NCBI RefSeq assembly: GCF_000165395.2
Contig: NW_026261572.1
Location: 558,001-622,000, forward strand
Direction: 5' to 3'
From: Babesia bovis T2Bo
Lineage: Eukaryota; Apicomplexa; Aconoidasida; Piroplasmida; Babesiidae
Length of the DNA: 64,000 nt
Shown piece by piece: positions 21,601 through 31,106 of the stretch (position 1 is its first letter; the number at the start of each line of letters is the position of its first letter). Both the position numbers and the translations under genes were made by a program. A model generated the notes under the pieces. It was not told where the DNA came from. It made no database searches and was given only the letters and a program-made list of their open reading frames with translations.

Positions 21601-21657
21601 CGATGCTTTCGGTAACTTTGTTACCTGAAAATCATCAAAAGGGTCCATCATGGACAA
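18601..21657 (-). CDS. PRP16: DEAH-box splicing helicase PRP16 (DHX38)
   Basis: A 1,018-residue single-exon protein. The N-terminal 330 residues match the PRP16-specific region: [41 protein letters not shown]. The helicase core carries GETGSGKT (near 350), [22 protein letters not shown] (near 450), [14 protein letters not shown] and [12 protein letters not shown], followed by winged-helix, ratchet and OB-fold regions ([31 protein letters not shown]). PRP16 drives remodelling of the spliceosome after the first catalytic step and is involved in proofreading. The tail is slightly shorter than in human DHX38. It converges on XPF (56 bp gap) and diverges from RRP12 (223 bp), with which it probably shares a promoter region. 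Confidence 0.93.
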   Translation of the reverse strand: [1018 protein letters not shown]

Positions 21658-21712
21658 AATTCACTATATGCGATATGAAATCACTAGGTTGTAACCTAGT
21701 ATGAATATATAA

Positions 21713-21752
21713 GATTCTCCAACTAATGGAGAATAAAAGACACTCCATTAGT
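21713..21752. promoter_or_regulatory. Nested inverted repeats in a divergent promoter
   Basis: ACTAATGGAG (21722-21731) pairs with CTCCATTAGT (21743-21752) across 11 nt. The overlapping ATTCTCC (21713-21719) and GGAGAAT (21727-21733) form a second, mutually exclusive hairpin. Both lie between the divergent PRP16 and RRP12 starts. A regulatory role is inference only. Confidence 0.3.
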
Positions 21753-21880
21753 AGGAATAAAATGACCTAAAGTTGTGGCGCGCAGTAATGTTGTACCCAT
21801 TAACACCCACATTAAGGACAGAAAAAATATATTTGAAATCACACATACGTATATTTTGTATTTATTAGTTAAAAGTCAAG

Positions 21881-24800
21881 ATGACGCGACCTAATGTGCT
21901 ACATGTCGTCGCGAACCTTGTCAAGCGTATACAGCAGTGTAACGCGCTTGAGTATGACCCTCTTTCGGATAAACTACGACCATCCATTACCGAAGAGGAT
22001 GTAGTTATGTACGAAGAAAAGGTTGTGTCAGGACGTTTTGACAAGGTAAAGCAGTGTGCCCTGGATTCACTTGTGCTTATACAAGGTGCCGTTCTTCCTA
22101 CACCAAAGGTGTGGAATATAAACATACCTGCCGCAGACTTCAATGCCTCCAGGGCACTTTATCCCATAGTCAAGTGCGCTATAGACTGCATTATTAACCA
22201 ACTGGACGAAGTACTCGCCAATGCATCGCAATTTAAAGAAATGACAGTTGATACGTCAACCCTAACATTTGAAGGGTTGTTCCTAATCGCAAAAACGGGA
22301 TTAGAAATGCTTAATCCGTCTGTATTAACAGTTGAAAATGATTTATTATACATGATGTTGCAACTTTTCAACAAAGCCACTACTCTCAAACCGCTTTTGA
22401 ATATGTGTTTGACCTGCCTGACAGTGTACCTGTCACGCCTGGTGTCAGCAGATATACTACAAGAACTTGAAAGCGAGACCCTTAAGACACTAGCACAGAT
22501 AAAAGTTGTATTCGAGAGCACTCTCAACATTGCTATATCTGGTGAAGGTAAAGAGTTAAACACAAATGCTGTGTCTTTATTAAGGATAACCATTAGAACG
22601 GTTATACATAAACTTCAACAGCTATCAACGTCAGCCGACGCTGACCGTAACAGCTCAGATGTCAAGTTTTTGACGAAGGTAGTGGATTGCTGGTATAGTG
22701 TCTTAATTACCACTCTAATGAAATTACGTGCTGAGATGGTAGTGTCAAGCACGAAACACGTTAAGCTAGAAAAACTGATGCGGTTACTTGCTTCATTCCC
22801 ACCATTGCCACCAGCGCATCGGTTAAGGGTGATGTTGCAAATAGCTCTCACCCTCCAACAAGATTCATATTGCCTGCTGCAAACTGAAACTTTAACGACA
22901 CTCACAGCAATGATGGATATTGAAGACCAGAAGAATAGTGTTATCATACGAAACAACATACTACCATTAGCTGAAGCTATCATTGAGTTGCTGTTCGATC
23001 CGAGATTCTGTGGTAATTCACAGGGTGCAACTGTATTGACAGATTGCAGTAAGCAGGTGCAGCTTGTATACTGTATTGCCCAGTGCATACGGACTGTAAA
23101 AACAACACCAGTGGATAAAGATCCCCAACATGTAGATGAATACCTTCAGCAACAAACTTTATCACTGTTGAACAGTGCAAATGAAGATCAAACAGGCGAA
23201 TCCGAGAGAATCAGACGATTAATGAAGGATACAGAAAATGAACCTGAATTGAAATGTGAATATCAAACATTGGAGGACTTTCTAGCCTCACGTGATGATT
23301 GTCAGCTCCTGACACGCCTCGCTAAAATGTTCCAGTATCTGATGTCGTATTCTAATAAAGCATTAGATGAGGCAATAGCGCTGGTCATCTGCTGGCTGTT
23401 CAGCGAGTTTGATTTTGGTTTGTGCCTCAAAATGCTGGCACCATTGTGTATGCATTACCTGCGCACTAAGCGCAGCAAGATGCTAGAAGGTATACACAAC
23501 TCAACAGCTGTACCACAAGGTATTGCTTCAATAGCAGAGACAGTTACATCACGATGGGTATTCGGTGGAAGAATATTCTACAACGCACTGGAGGCCTTCA
23601 GAGATACACTCTCTATGCGTGACGTTGAAATTGACCCTAACACGGATAAACCACAGGAAGTGGCCATATTCGCGTCGATATTTGAATGCACGCTAGATAT
23701 CGCAAAAGAATCAGCTGGTAACTTCCCAAGGGACCTAGAAAACTGCATTGGGCTATATGTCAAGATATTCGGGTTGGAAACATACCTCAGGATATTACCA
23801 CTAGAGCCACTGTACAGTGTACCAATCACATCCGAGACGTACCGTACAGATGCTTACGTTTACATGTTGCCCATATTACAGAAGCAACTAAAAGGTGTGC
23901 CCCTAGTAGTCTACGTTAAATATATATTGCCCGTGCTGAAACGTCTAGAGGCACTAATGGCAAAAACAAAGGAATGCGTTGCAAATATATCTAACGAAAC
24001 TACACTAGCCTTTGTGTTGCATTCTTATGAGGGATTAGTGGGATACTTTTATGGCATCCTAACAGCTATGGCAGCCTGCGCTGAAGATTGTAATGCTGCC
24101 ATAGAGATGGACGATTTCGCTTTGCTGAAGCATATATTAATGATCCTAGACGAAGGAACCAATCGAACAGTAATAGCGTGTCGTATCATCGCTGCTTTCC
24201 ACAACCTAGATAATGTTGGAACACGATTGATTGGACTTTTGGTCAAGCGTTTTGTGGCTGTCGAGACTGCAACGCCGCCAAATGATTCAAGCAATACTCA
24301 GGCACTAGAAGATGCATTGTTAGCGGCTATTGCCAACTGCGGCAAGTTTTGTGATTCAAAGATGCTGGGTGACAATTTGCAATCGTTCGAAGCAGCACTA
24401 CAACGAACCAATTGCAGCTATGACCCGTTGGTAAAGATTGCCAGGGCGCTACTGCCATCGGTGGATGCCACATTGAAGTCAAAACTACATAAAAGATGGG
24501 TGGAATTAGCGAAAACTAACCCTACTAGAAACTTGTACCTGGCACTAAAACGAAGTTGCGAGACACTTGCGTTAGATATCAAAAAGTGGTCAGAAGATAA
24601 CAAAGAGTCTGGATCGTCAGGTGATGGCCCTAAGATTGGTATTTCAAAATACATCGCTGATGCATGCTCAGCAAATGGGATAATAGACTTATCCGACGCA
24701 CTACAAGTTCTACCAAATGCAAAACCCAAGGAAGAAACGGAAGAACATAGCAAGCACAGAATGGCGTGCATCGAGGCGTTCGCACGTCTCTTGGAAGTCA

Positions 24801-25726
24801 TGAAAATACATGGGTTCTTCACTGCCAATTTGAAGATGGTGATTGATAGTATAGTCAAGCCACTGATACTCGAAGCCATGCTCAACGCATGTGCACCAAA
24901 TAGTAACACGAGGTCCAGTGCCCTGGGTATATACGATACCATCTGCAATTTGAAACTAGACGAAATAGGTGATGTACTCAAGTTTAGCGTATCGGCACTA
25001 GCATCGGGAACGACAATTACCATGCAAGCTGTATTGGTCAAGTGCCTCACTAGACTGATGGCCCGGCATAGCAGTGAAGCAGTGAAGTACAATTTGACAC
25101 AAGTGTTCTCCTATGTATTTCGCCTGCTGAGTATGGCGGACCAAAAGCTGTATATACAGCTATTGAAATTCGCCAGAGTATGCATTGTGAAGTTGAATCA
25201 AGAACAGGTCTTGTGGTTAGCACCAATGCTAATGAAAATGTTTGACAATGCAACCTGCTGCCAGCGCTCAAAGGTTTACGTCAGGCGTGTAGTGCAGAAG
25301 CTAATGGTTAAGCTATCCAGGGACCAGATAATACACATCTTCCCGCAGGAACACCTGCCACTAATGCACCACCTACTGGCCGAACAGCGCCATAAGAAGA
25401 ATCATAAACTGCGCAGAAAATTCAAATCAAGAGATGAGGATGCTGATGATGACGAGGAGTTTATTGGTAACATGTTCAAAACAGATGATGAAGGCCGACT
25501 GATAATCACTGATGACGTCGATGAGCCTGAACATTATGGCGATATAGATGACCATATTAAATTCGTTAAACATAAAAAGAAGGTACGACAGCAAATAAAC
25601 AAAAAAGAAAAGCGTGGTGACGTACAACCATATGCATATATTAAGCTGAACAGATCCAAGACAGCTGAAAAACACAAGAGAGATAACATCAAAGCCCTGA
25701 AATCAATCGCTAAACCTAGGAATTAG
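21881..25726 (+). CDS. RRP12: RRP12-like ribosome export/biogenesis factor
   Basis: A 1,281-residue alpha-helical HEAT/ARM-type protein with a basic, acidic-patched C-terminus. The central region fits the NUC173 domain of RRP12. The conserved end of the repeat region reads YVRRVVQKLMVKLSRDQIIH, then FPQEHLPLMHHLLAEQRHKK, matching the family pattern of a VRxxxxKFxRKFG segment followed by P.E..K...NIRK..A..KR. It then passes into a DEDADDDEEF stretch and a Lys/Arg-rich tail (about 1170-1281). RRP12 is a karyopherin-like nucleolar protein needed for 18S rRNA maturation and for nuclear export of both subunits. It has a single exon and starts at the first ATG of the open frame. Confidence 0.8.
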   Translation: MTRPNVLHVVANLVKRIQQCNALEYDPLSDKLRPSITEEDVVMYEEKVVSGRFDKVKQCALDSLVLIQGAVLPTPKVWNINIPAADFNASRALYPIVKCAIDCIINQLDEVLANASQFKEMTVDTSTLTFEGLFLIAKTGLEMLNPSVLTVENDLLYMMLQLFNKATTLKPLLNMCLTCLTVYLSRLVSADILQELESETLKTLAQIKVVFESTLNIAISGEGKELNTNAVSLLRITIRTVIHKLQQLSTSADADRNSSDVKFLTKVVDCWYSVLITTLMKLRAEMVVSSTKHVKLEKLMRLLASFPPLPPAHRLRVMLQIALTLQQDSYCLLQTETLTTLTAMMDIEDQKNSVIIRNNILPLAEAIIELLFDPRFCGNSQGATVLTDCSKQVQLVYCIAQCIRTVKTTPVDKDPQHVDEYLQQQTLSLLNSANEDQTGESERIRRLMKDTENEPELKCEYQTLEDFLASRDDCQLLTRLAKMFQYLMSYSNKALDEAIALVICWLFSEFDFGLCLKMLAPLCMHYLRTKRSKMLEGIHNSTAVPQGIASIAETVTSRWVFGGRIFYNALEAFRDTLSMRDVEIDPNTDKPQEVAIFASIFECTLDIAKESAGNFPRDLENCIGLYVKIFGLETYLRILPLEPLYSVPITSETYRTDAYVYMLPILQKQLKGVPLVVYVKYILPVLKRLEALMAKTKECVANISNETTLAFVLHSYEGLVGYFYGILTAMAACAEDCNAAIEMDDFALLKHILMILDEGTNRTVIACRIIAAFHNLDNVGTRLIGLLVKRFVAVETATPPNDSSNTQALEDALLAAIANCGKFCDSKMLGDNLQSFEAALQRTNCSYDPLVKIARALLPSVDATLKSKLHKRWVELAKTNPTRNLYLALKRSCETLALDIKKWSEDNKESGSSGDGPKIGISKYIADACSANGIIDLSDALQVLPNAKPKEETEEHSKHRMACIEAFARLLEVMKIHGFFTANLKMVIDSIVKPLILEAMLNACAPNSNTRSSALGIYDTICNLKLDEIGDVLKFSVSALASGTTITMQAVLVKCLTRLMARHSSEAVKYNLTQVFSYVFRLLSMADQKLYIQLLKFARVCIVKLNQEQVLWLAPMLMKMFDNATCCQRSKVYVRRVVQKLMVKLSRDQIIHIFPQEHLPLMHHLLAEQRHKKNHKLRRKFKSRDEDADDDEEFIGNMFKTDDEGRLIITDDVDEPEHYGDIDDHIKFVKHKKKVRQQINKKEKRGDVQPYAYIKLNRSKTAEKHKRDNIKALKSIAKPRN

Positions 25727-26246
25727 CAGAGAGTAAGCTAATATCTATCAGGGTGTTACACCAACTTAATCGCTAATAGATATACGTTTGTACTTCATTT
25801 CCACTGTATAACCATTTTAGAGTCATGGAGGTTTTCCTTAAGATGGACTAGTAATTACCATTCTTAACCCTGGTGTATTCCTATAAACATTTGTTCTTAC
25901 CTGGATGTAATGTGATTACACCATTCCATTGAGGGAAGTTAGCAACTCCATGGTATTGAAGACGTGTAAAGGGCATCTACATATGTTCAAAGGTTCTACT
26001 ATGGGCAGAGTGACCCTTATATCAGCATCATTCATGGCAACACTATACAGTTGTACCAATGGATCTAGGTAATATTGCTACAAAGTTCAATTCCAGCAAT
26101 TAGTGCCGTGATAACCAATTACATGTACTCAAGGTGGCGATATAGATTAGTTATTACCTAATTAATACTATGTAGTACTAATTCACAGAAAACATTTGCC
26201 CACAAACATAGCTGAAGGTAATACTGTGAAATAAAATATTGAAATG
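25727..26246. other. Intergenic region between convergent genes, no gene seen
   Basis: 520 bp of AT-rich sequence between the stops of RRP12 and the next minus-strand gene. It presumably holds both 3' untranslated regions. No coding, RNA or repeat signal was recognised. Confidence 0.5.
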
Positions 26247-27651
26247 TTACACCGCTTTATTCGACAGATTCGACATGTACTGTAATAAGTCGATAGGCAG
26301 AATGGTGATGAAGTCCTTGGTTTCAGGAGATACGGCACCAGCGGTCCTGAAAAATGCCGAAGGCTTCAACATGGATAGATGCTTGTCATCACGTGATGCA
26401 AGCTCATCTTCATAAACATTAGCAGCTATAACCTGCTTCTCTACCACGTAACGTATGCACCACTCCCTGATGCCATAAGCACCAATGCAATGTGACATAA
26501 CAATCATAGGGACAACCTCTTCAACGCTAAACTCTGTTGTATGTATACCACGCTTGAAGACCGCCTGCGAAATGGCCCCAAATATATCAGATCGCTGTAC
26601 CCAAAATGAATCAATACTACAAAATGTTCAGAGAAAAGCTAAATGACATTTACAAACAGTAGAACAAATTATTAACGGATACTATATAAACAACGTACCT
26701 GAAATAGCTCATCACGTCTTTCTAAAATTTTAATCTTTGCAATGCTAAGGTCAGATGCGGCTTTAGATAAGTATCTCACGATATTTGTGCAGCACTCCCT
26801 AAGTTGACCGACATCAATATTGCCCGGAGATACAGGACTATGTCCACCTTCCTGGTTTGCATCATGCGTCCCAGGAGCGATAAGAGCGTTGATTTTTGCG
26901 ATACTGTTTTGTAAGAACACGATAAGGTCAGAGATAGTTCTACCAATTTCAGGCATATTATCCCACTTGTTGTTAATGTGCTGGGAAGTAGACAGTGCTG
27001 CAGAGCAACCGTCTAATATAATAGTCTCTATATCTTCTAGAGTATACCCCGGCGAGTTGCAATTGGTAAACCTAGATGTAATACTCACCAGCTCGAGTTG
27101 TAAGTCTTCCAAAGAGCATAACAACTCGTCGTCCATAATGGGATCCTCTGACATGGCGTATACCATACGTATCCTCTCGCCTATACCTAAACTCAGCATC
27201 TTCAAGAAACCTAACCAAATGTCCGCAGTGAAGCATTTCATCAACAACTTCCGCTTAGTCTGTACATTGAAAATCAATTAAACCAGGCACTTACAGAGTC
27301 AAGGCGATCCTTTAGATAAATAGTCAACCTAGCTGGATCAAGTAGCAACAGATTGTTTTTCGGCGAGCTGCTTTTAGCAAATAATGGCCTGTTGCAATCA
27401 TCCATGCCATAGCAGATACGTTGCACAACCCTAGACTCCAGCAATAGCTTACGAAATGGAAATTCAATCAATAGCGCAGAAGGAGTACCTTCAAACACAC
27501 TCGACTGCCCATCATCATTGAAATCCCTAACTATTCGTCTAGATACCTGCGGTGGAAGTAAACCTGCACAGCAGGTAAAACCATCAGGAAGATGCTCAGC
27601 AACCAAGGCTACTGCATCTTTGAAATCCGCAAAATCACGCGGAGTTGCCAT
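26247..27651 (-). CDS. Conserved-looking orphan protein, helical (three exons)
   Basis: Exons 27651-27295, 27259-26699 and 26594-26247 give 421 residues. Introns are 35 and 104 nt, and both joins keep frame (LKDRLDSTKRKLL and RRDELFQRSDIFGAI). The product is soluble and mainly helical with no transmembrane segment. Cysteine-bearing helices such as LRECCTNIVRYLSKAASDL and DVGQL, and a final region of IVMSHCIGAYGIREWCIRYVVE, are the most conserved-looking parts. I do not recognise a family; tether-complex or scaffold subunits have this kind of composition, but that is only a guess. An additional upstream exon cannot be excluded. Confidence 0.7.
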
Positions 27652-28082
27652 GTGTACCGTTACTTAAAACAATGAGAAATTCTAAAAAACGATAGCCTCT
27701 AATAATCAAACAACATTAGAAGCAACATACACACCGAAAGCAGAAGATAAAAACAAATAGGTATATGCCAAAAAATTGAAATAGTAACGACGCATTGTGA
27801 TATATAAATAAAGTATACAAAACAATGAGTCACTCAGCAAAAATTCCACATACAATGGATATCATCATGGTCACACAAATATATAGCATATTGCTCTACA
27901 ATAGATATACACAATAGTAAATACTTTGGCTATATATGTACTAAAATATTATGCGATAACGCCATTGGAAGATGGCATATTATTCGCGAATGTATATGGT
28001 TTCAGGTACTCTACACATTTGTAGAAGATTGCGATAATTTTTGCGATAATCATGTTGGAAGGCAATCCATCAATATGGGAGT
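27652..28082. other. Intergenic region, no gene seen
   Basis: 431 bp of strongly AT-rich DNA between two minus-strand genes. A short GCGATAAT motif recurs around 28020-28050. No gene was recognised. Confidence 0.5.
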
Positions 28083-29423
28083 TCAATTAAAATCCTTTAG
28101 TCTATTTTGTATGTCCGATATATCTTTCTCCAGCATCGCTAAATGTTTGCCACCTTCCTCAATTAACCCAGCGAGGTCTAGTGAAATGCTGTTCATCAAA
28201 ATGATCTCTTGACCAGATAGTCGGCTCACTTGATCGAACAAAGCGTACTTATTCCTAGATTTTGCCTCATGTAGCATTTGATTGTGCATAAGACACTCCG
28301 TGTTAATAAGGTCATCCACATCAATTCCATCAACGGCTTCTTCATAACGGGCATCCACCAGCGGCATTCTAAATATGTACCGAAGAGTTTTCAACCCTCC
28401 AATTTCACTGTTGACGCTGAAAGTACTCGTGTCTTTATGAGCCTCACCTGTCGAAGACAAGGAAGGACTAGACACCATTGACTCCAAAGTCTCACAGGTC
28501 TTGGAATCATATATGCGTCTCTGCCTCCATACATTCACACAAGTAATAATATGCACGGCATTAGAGCAGTGAATGCGACTTGAATGGGTAATAGCTGGTA
28601 TACAGAACCTTCGCAGGCCAATCTCCGCAAAGCAAGGTTGATTGTTCCGCGAAACCCTCCCGTATTTGTGTAACAAATGATTGTACACATAGAATATACC
28701 AAGCCTAGTGACTGAAGAGTTTGTAGGTATGGATACGAACACATCGTGCATAAGCTGCAGTAGAGCACCTGGTGGATCTGAATAGGAAGAAGCCAAATCA
28801 GCAGCACCCTCAATAGCAACTTGAGCCGTGTCTATACTCCTGAATACCGCAGATAACTTAGATTCAGGAAAGATCCGTTCACCAAACTCCTTCCTTCGGT
28901 CAGCATTCGATATATTCCGCACCTTTTGCTGAAGCTCGACGTTATCAGCGATGTACTCCGACAGATACTTGGACATTGATACAGCATTACCCAATATACT
29001 ACTAGGAAGAAGGCTAAGTAGTGACATAGGGCCAGAATCATTAAACGTGGATGAAGGTGTGAATCTATAACTTGGCCCTTTATTAACGTCATCATGACTA
29101 CTACCAGGTTTGCTCATATAGGGATATTGTGAACCATCATGATGCGATAAGCCATCTGCAAATCTTACTTGGCGCTGATTTGTATAGTGTCCACTCATAT
29201 GCGATCCATCCGTAGTATTATCGTGAATTGGTTGTCTTACACTGTTGGCATAAAAACCGTTCCCAGTCACATCACTTGCATTATATGGAGAGTCACTAAC
29301 ATCGTCATCACTATAATTGTCTTGTAATATTATTTCCCTGTGGAAGGTTGAGTCATTATCATCCTCATCAACTGCTTCCTCATCGGAAAGTGGACTCAAA
29401 TCAGGTGATTTAGTGCCAGCCAT
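28083..29423 (-). CDS. CID-domain protein (RPRD1/RTT103-like RNA polymerase II CTD binder)
   Basis: 446 residues from the Met at 29423. An in-frame Met at 29471 would add 16 residues (MVNITIYQLVKSHLKR), but the acidic start MAGTKSPDLSPLSDEEA looks like the true one. Residues 1-150 are disordered and Ser/Asp-rich. About 165-300 resembles the CTD-interacting domain: SVFRS-type helices, a LLQLMHDVF segment, the CID signature-like VTRLGIFYVYNHLLHKYG, and VHIITCVNVWRQRRIYD, equivalent to the LLNIWQERSVY of RPRD1. The last 70 residues form a coiled coil (ISLDLAGLIEEGGKHLAMLEK) as in RPRD1/CREPT. The expected role is recruitment of termination or phosphatase factors to phosphorylated RNA polymerase II. 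The domain assignment is moderately sure. Confidence 0.65.
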   Translation of the reverse strand: MAGTKSPDLSPLSDEEAVDEDDNDSTFHREIILQDNYSDDDVSDSPYNASDVTGNGFYANSVRQPIHDNTTDGSHMSGHYTNQRQVRFADGLSHHDGSQYPYMSKPGSSHDDVNKGPSYRFTPSSTFNDSGPMSLLSLLPSSILGNAVSMSKYLSEYIADNVELQQKVRNISNADRRKEFGERIFPESKLSAVFRSIDTAQVAIEGAADLASSYSDPPGALLQLMHDVFVSIPTNSSVTRLGIFYVYNHLLHKYGRVSRNNQPCFAEIGLRRFCIPAITHSSRIHCSNAVHIITCVNVWRQRRIYDSKTCETLESMVSSPSLSSTGEAHKDTSTFSVNSEIGGLKTLRYIFRMPLVDARYEEAVDGIDVDDLINTECLMHNQMLHEAKSRNKYALFDQVSRLSGQEIILMNSISLDLAGLIEEGGKHLAMLEKDISDIQNRLKDFN

Positions 29424-30158
29424 CCTTTTAAGGTGGGATTTAACCAATTGATATATTGTTATGTTAACCAAAAAATGCCATATCCCGTATAACTTGGCTT
29501 CTCTCCCTTATTGTAGGGTACCTTACCAGTCCATAACCGCGCCTGTATTCAGTGGATGTGCCACACACACAACTTTTTTTATTCTTAAGTTACCTATACG
29601 ATTTGCAAGTTATTAGACCTATTGGATACTTTTTGCGGTCATAGAAGTGTTTTGACCCTCTTAATAACAAGGTTGTAATACAAATTGATAAAGTGGGTTC
29701 GCAATACTCTCATATACCGGATTCCATATTTTTTTCATAGGCTTGCTAGTGTATGCTTTATGTAATTTCAATTAGATTTTGAGGCATAGTTCTATTAAAA
29801 ACCTTCGACTTGGTTAGGCCAACTACGTTTTGAATAGTGCCATACAACATCCTTACACACTCTGATAGAACTGCAGCAACTATATCTATTGAATAGGATC
29901 AGTGTATATTTTTTGGATATATGAACTACATTTTCACGAATTGGAAAATTAATTCGTGTCTGACTGTTAAGTACAGTGCCATTATTCATAGTATAACTAG
30001 AATATGGGTATTCATTTAACGGTTTAAATTCTGGAATGCAGTTATTTGGTGCTAGTTAAGTTAGCATTGTATACCGCTCTGGTTGTGAGATTGGCATTTT
30101 CCATGCTAGGTATTGATCGTATCATTCCTTAAACTGCCACTTAGAACCAACTACCACA
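29424..30158. other. Divergent intergenic region, no gene seen
   Basis: 735 bp between two divergent starts (29423 and 30159). One 64-codon frame on the minus strand (29795-29989) has random-looking composition. The region presumably holds two promoters and 5' leaders. Confidence 0.5.
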
Positions 30159-30884
30159 ATGGCAGGCACACTTGGAGGAAGTATTTTTACACGTCTGCTA
30201 TCAATATGGAGGTCTCTACGTGGCGAAGTTGTGCGAATGGTAGACGAAGCTACCGATAATAAAACCGAACCCGGATGTTATCAACAATCGGATGCTAATA
30301 AATTCACCGCCGATTCCCGAGCGGACTCGCTTAGCACTACTGATGGCATAGATCTCTCAGTAGAGCAGAATGAGTTGAGCCGTGCTTCCTCAGAGTGCGC
30401 TACACCAAAGAGTATAGACATAACAAATGATTTTGCAGTAACAATAGAACAGGATAAAGCAGACGCTGAAAATGCCAAAGAAGCATTATGTAGCACTGTT
30501 GAAGCCTGTCGTAACAACATGCCTCTTGATGACTTGTTACAGGTGTCAGTCGGCCTACATAATAACCTAGAGACCCGACTTGGCAGTTTATGTGAAAAGC
30601 TAAACAGCATCGGAGCACCCATACAAGCTGCCAAAACCGAGTTGCCCTTAACTATACCAGCAAACATACTTGAAAATGTAGCTAAAGAAAAGGCATTGGC
30701 TCATAAACGTGAACGCTGCCGTAGAAGCCCACGTACCCAACACCAAACACTAAATCTCGATGGGAAACGTCCGAATAAAGTGGCTAAAAAAGCAGGACCT
30801 ACAACTTTGGAACAACTGGAGTTGTCAAAGGAAACACGCCAGCTACTAGAACTTAATTCACCACAAATATCAAAAAAAGATTAA
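30159..30884 (+). CDS. Orphan protein, acidic centre and basic C-terminus
   Basis: 241 residues. The N-terminus (GGSIFTRLLSIWRSLRGEVV) can form an amphipathic helix. The middle is Asp/Glu/Ser/Thr-rich. A helical segment (LLQVSVGLHNNLETRLGSLCEKLN) is followed by a basic patch (KRERCRRSPRTQ, KRPNKVAKK) resembling a bipartite nuclear localisation signal and a short Leu/Glu tail. No known domain was recognised. The basic patch suggests a nuclear protein; the amphipathic N-terminus could instead touch a membrane. It is convergent with the next gene, 222 bp away. Confidence 0.6.
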   Translation: MAGTLGGSIFTRLLSIWRSLRGEVVRMVDEATDNKTEPGCYQQSDANKFTADSRADSLSTTDGIDLSVEQNELSRASSECATPKSIDITNDFAVTIEQDKADAENAKEALCSTVEACRNNMPLDDLLQVSVGLHNNLETRLGSLCEKLNSIGAPIQAAKTELPLTIPANILENVAKEKALAHKRERCRRSPRTQHQTLNLDGKRPNKVAKKAGPTTLEQLELSKETRQLLELNSPQISKKD

Positions 30885-31106
30885 ATACCCATAAATGCCG
30901 GATACCCACTGTCTTATAACGTATGATACACGATATATAATTGTATAGACAGTTGATATGTATTTTCATATATACCCACCACATAGACTAACTATAGATA
31001 TTTTATTGATAAATCCAATATAGTATTACTGTACAGTCTATCGTGGAAGTCCATTTATACCACATAAGCAATGATGCTTCCGTTTAAAACCAAACATAGT
31101 CAGGCA

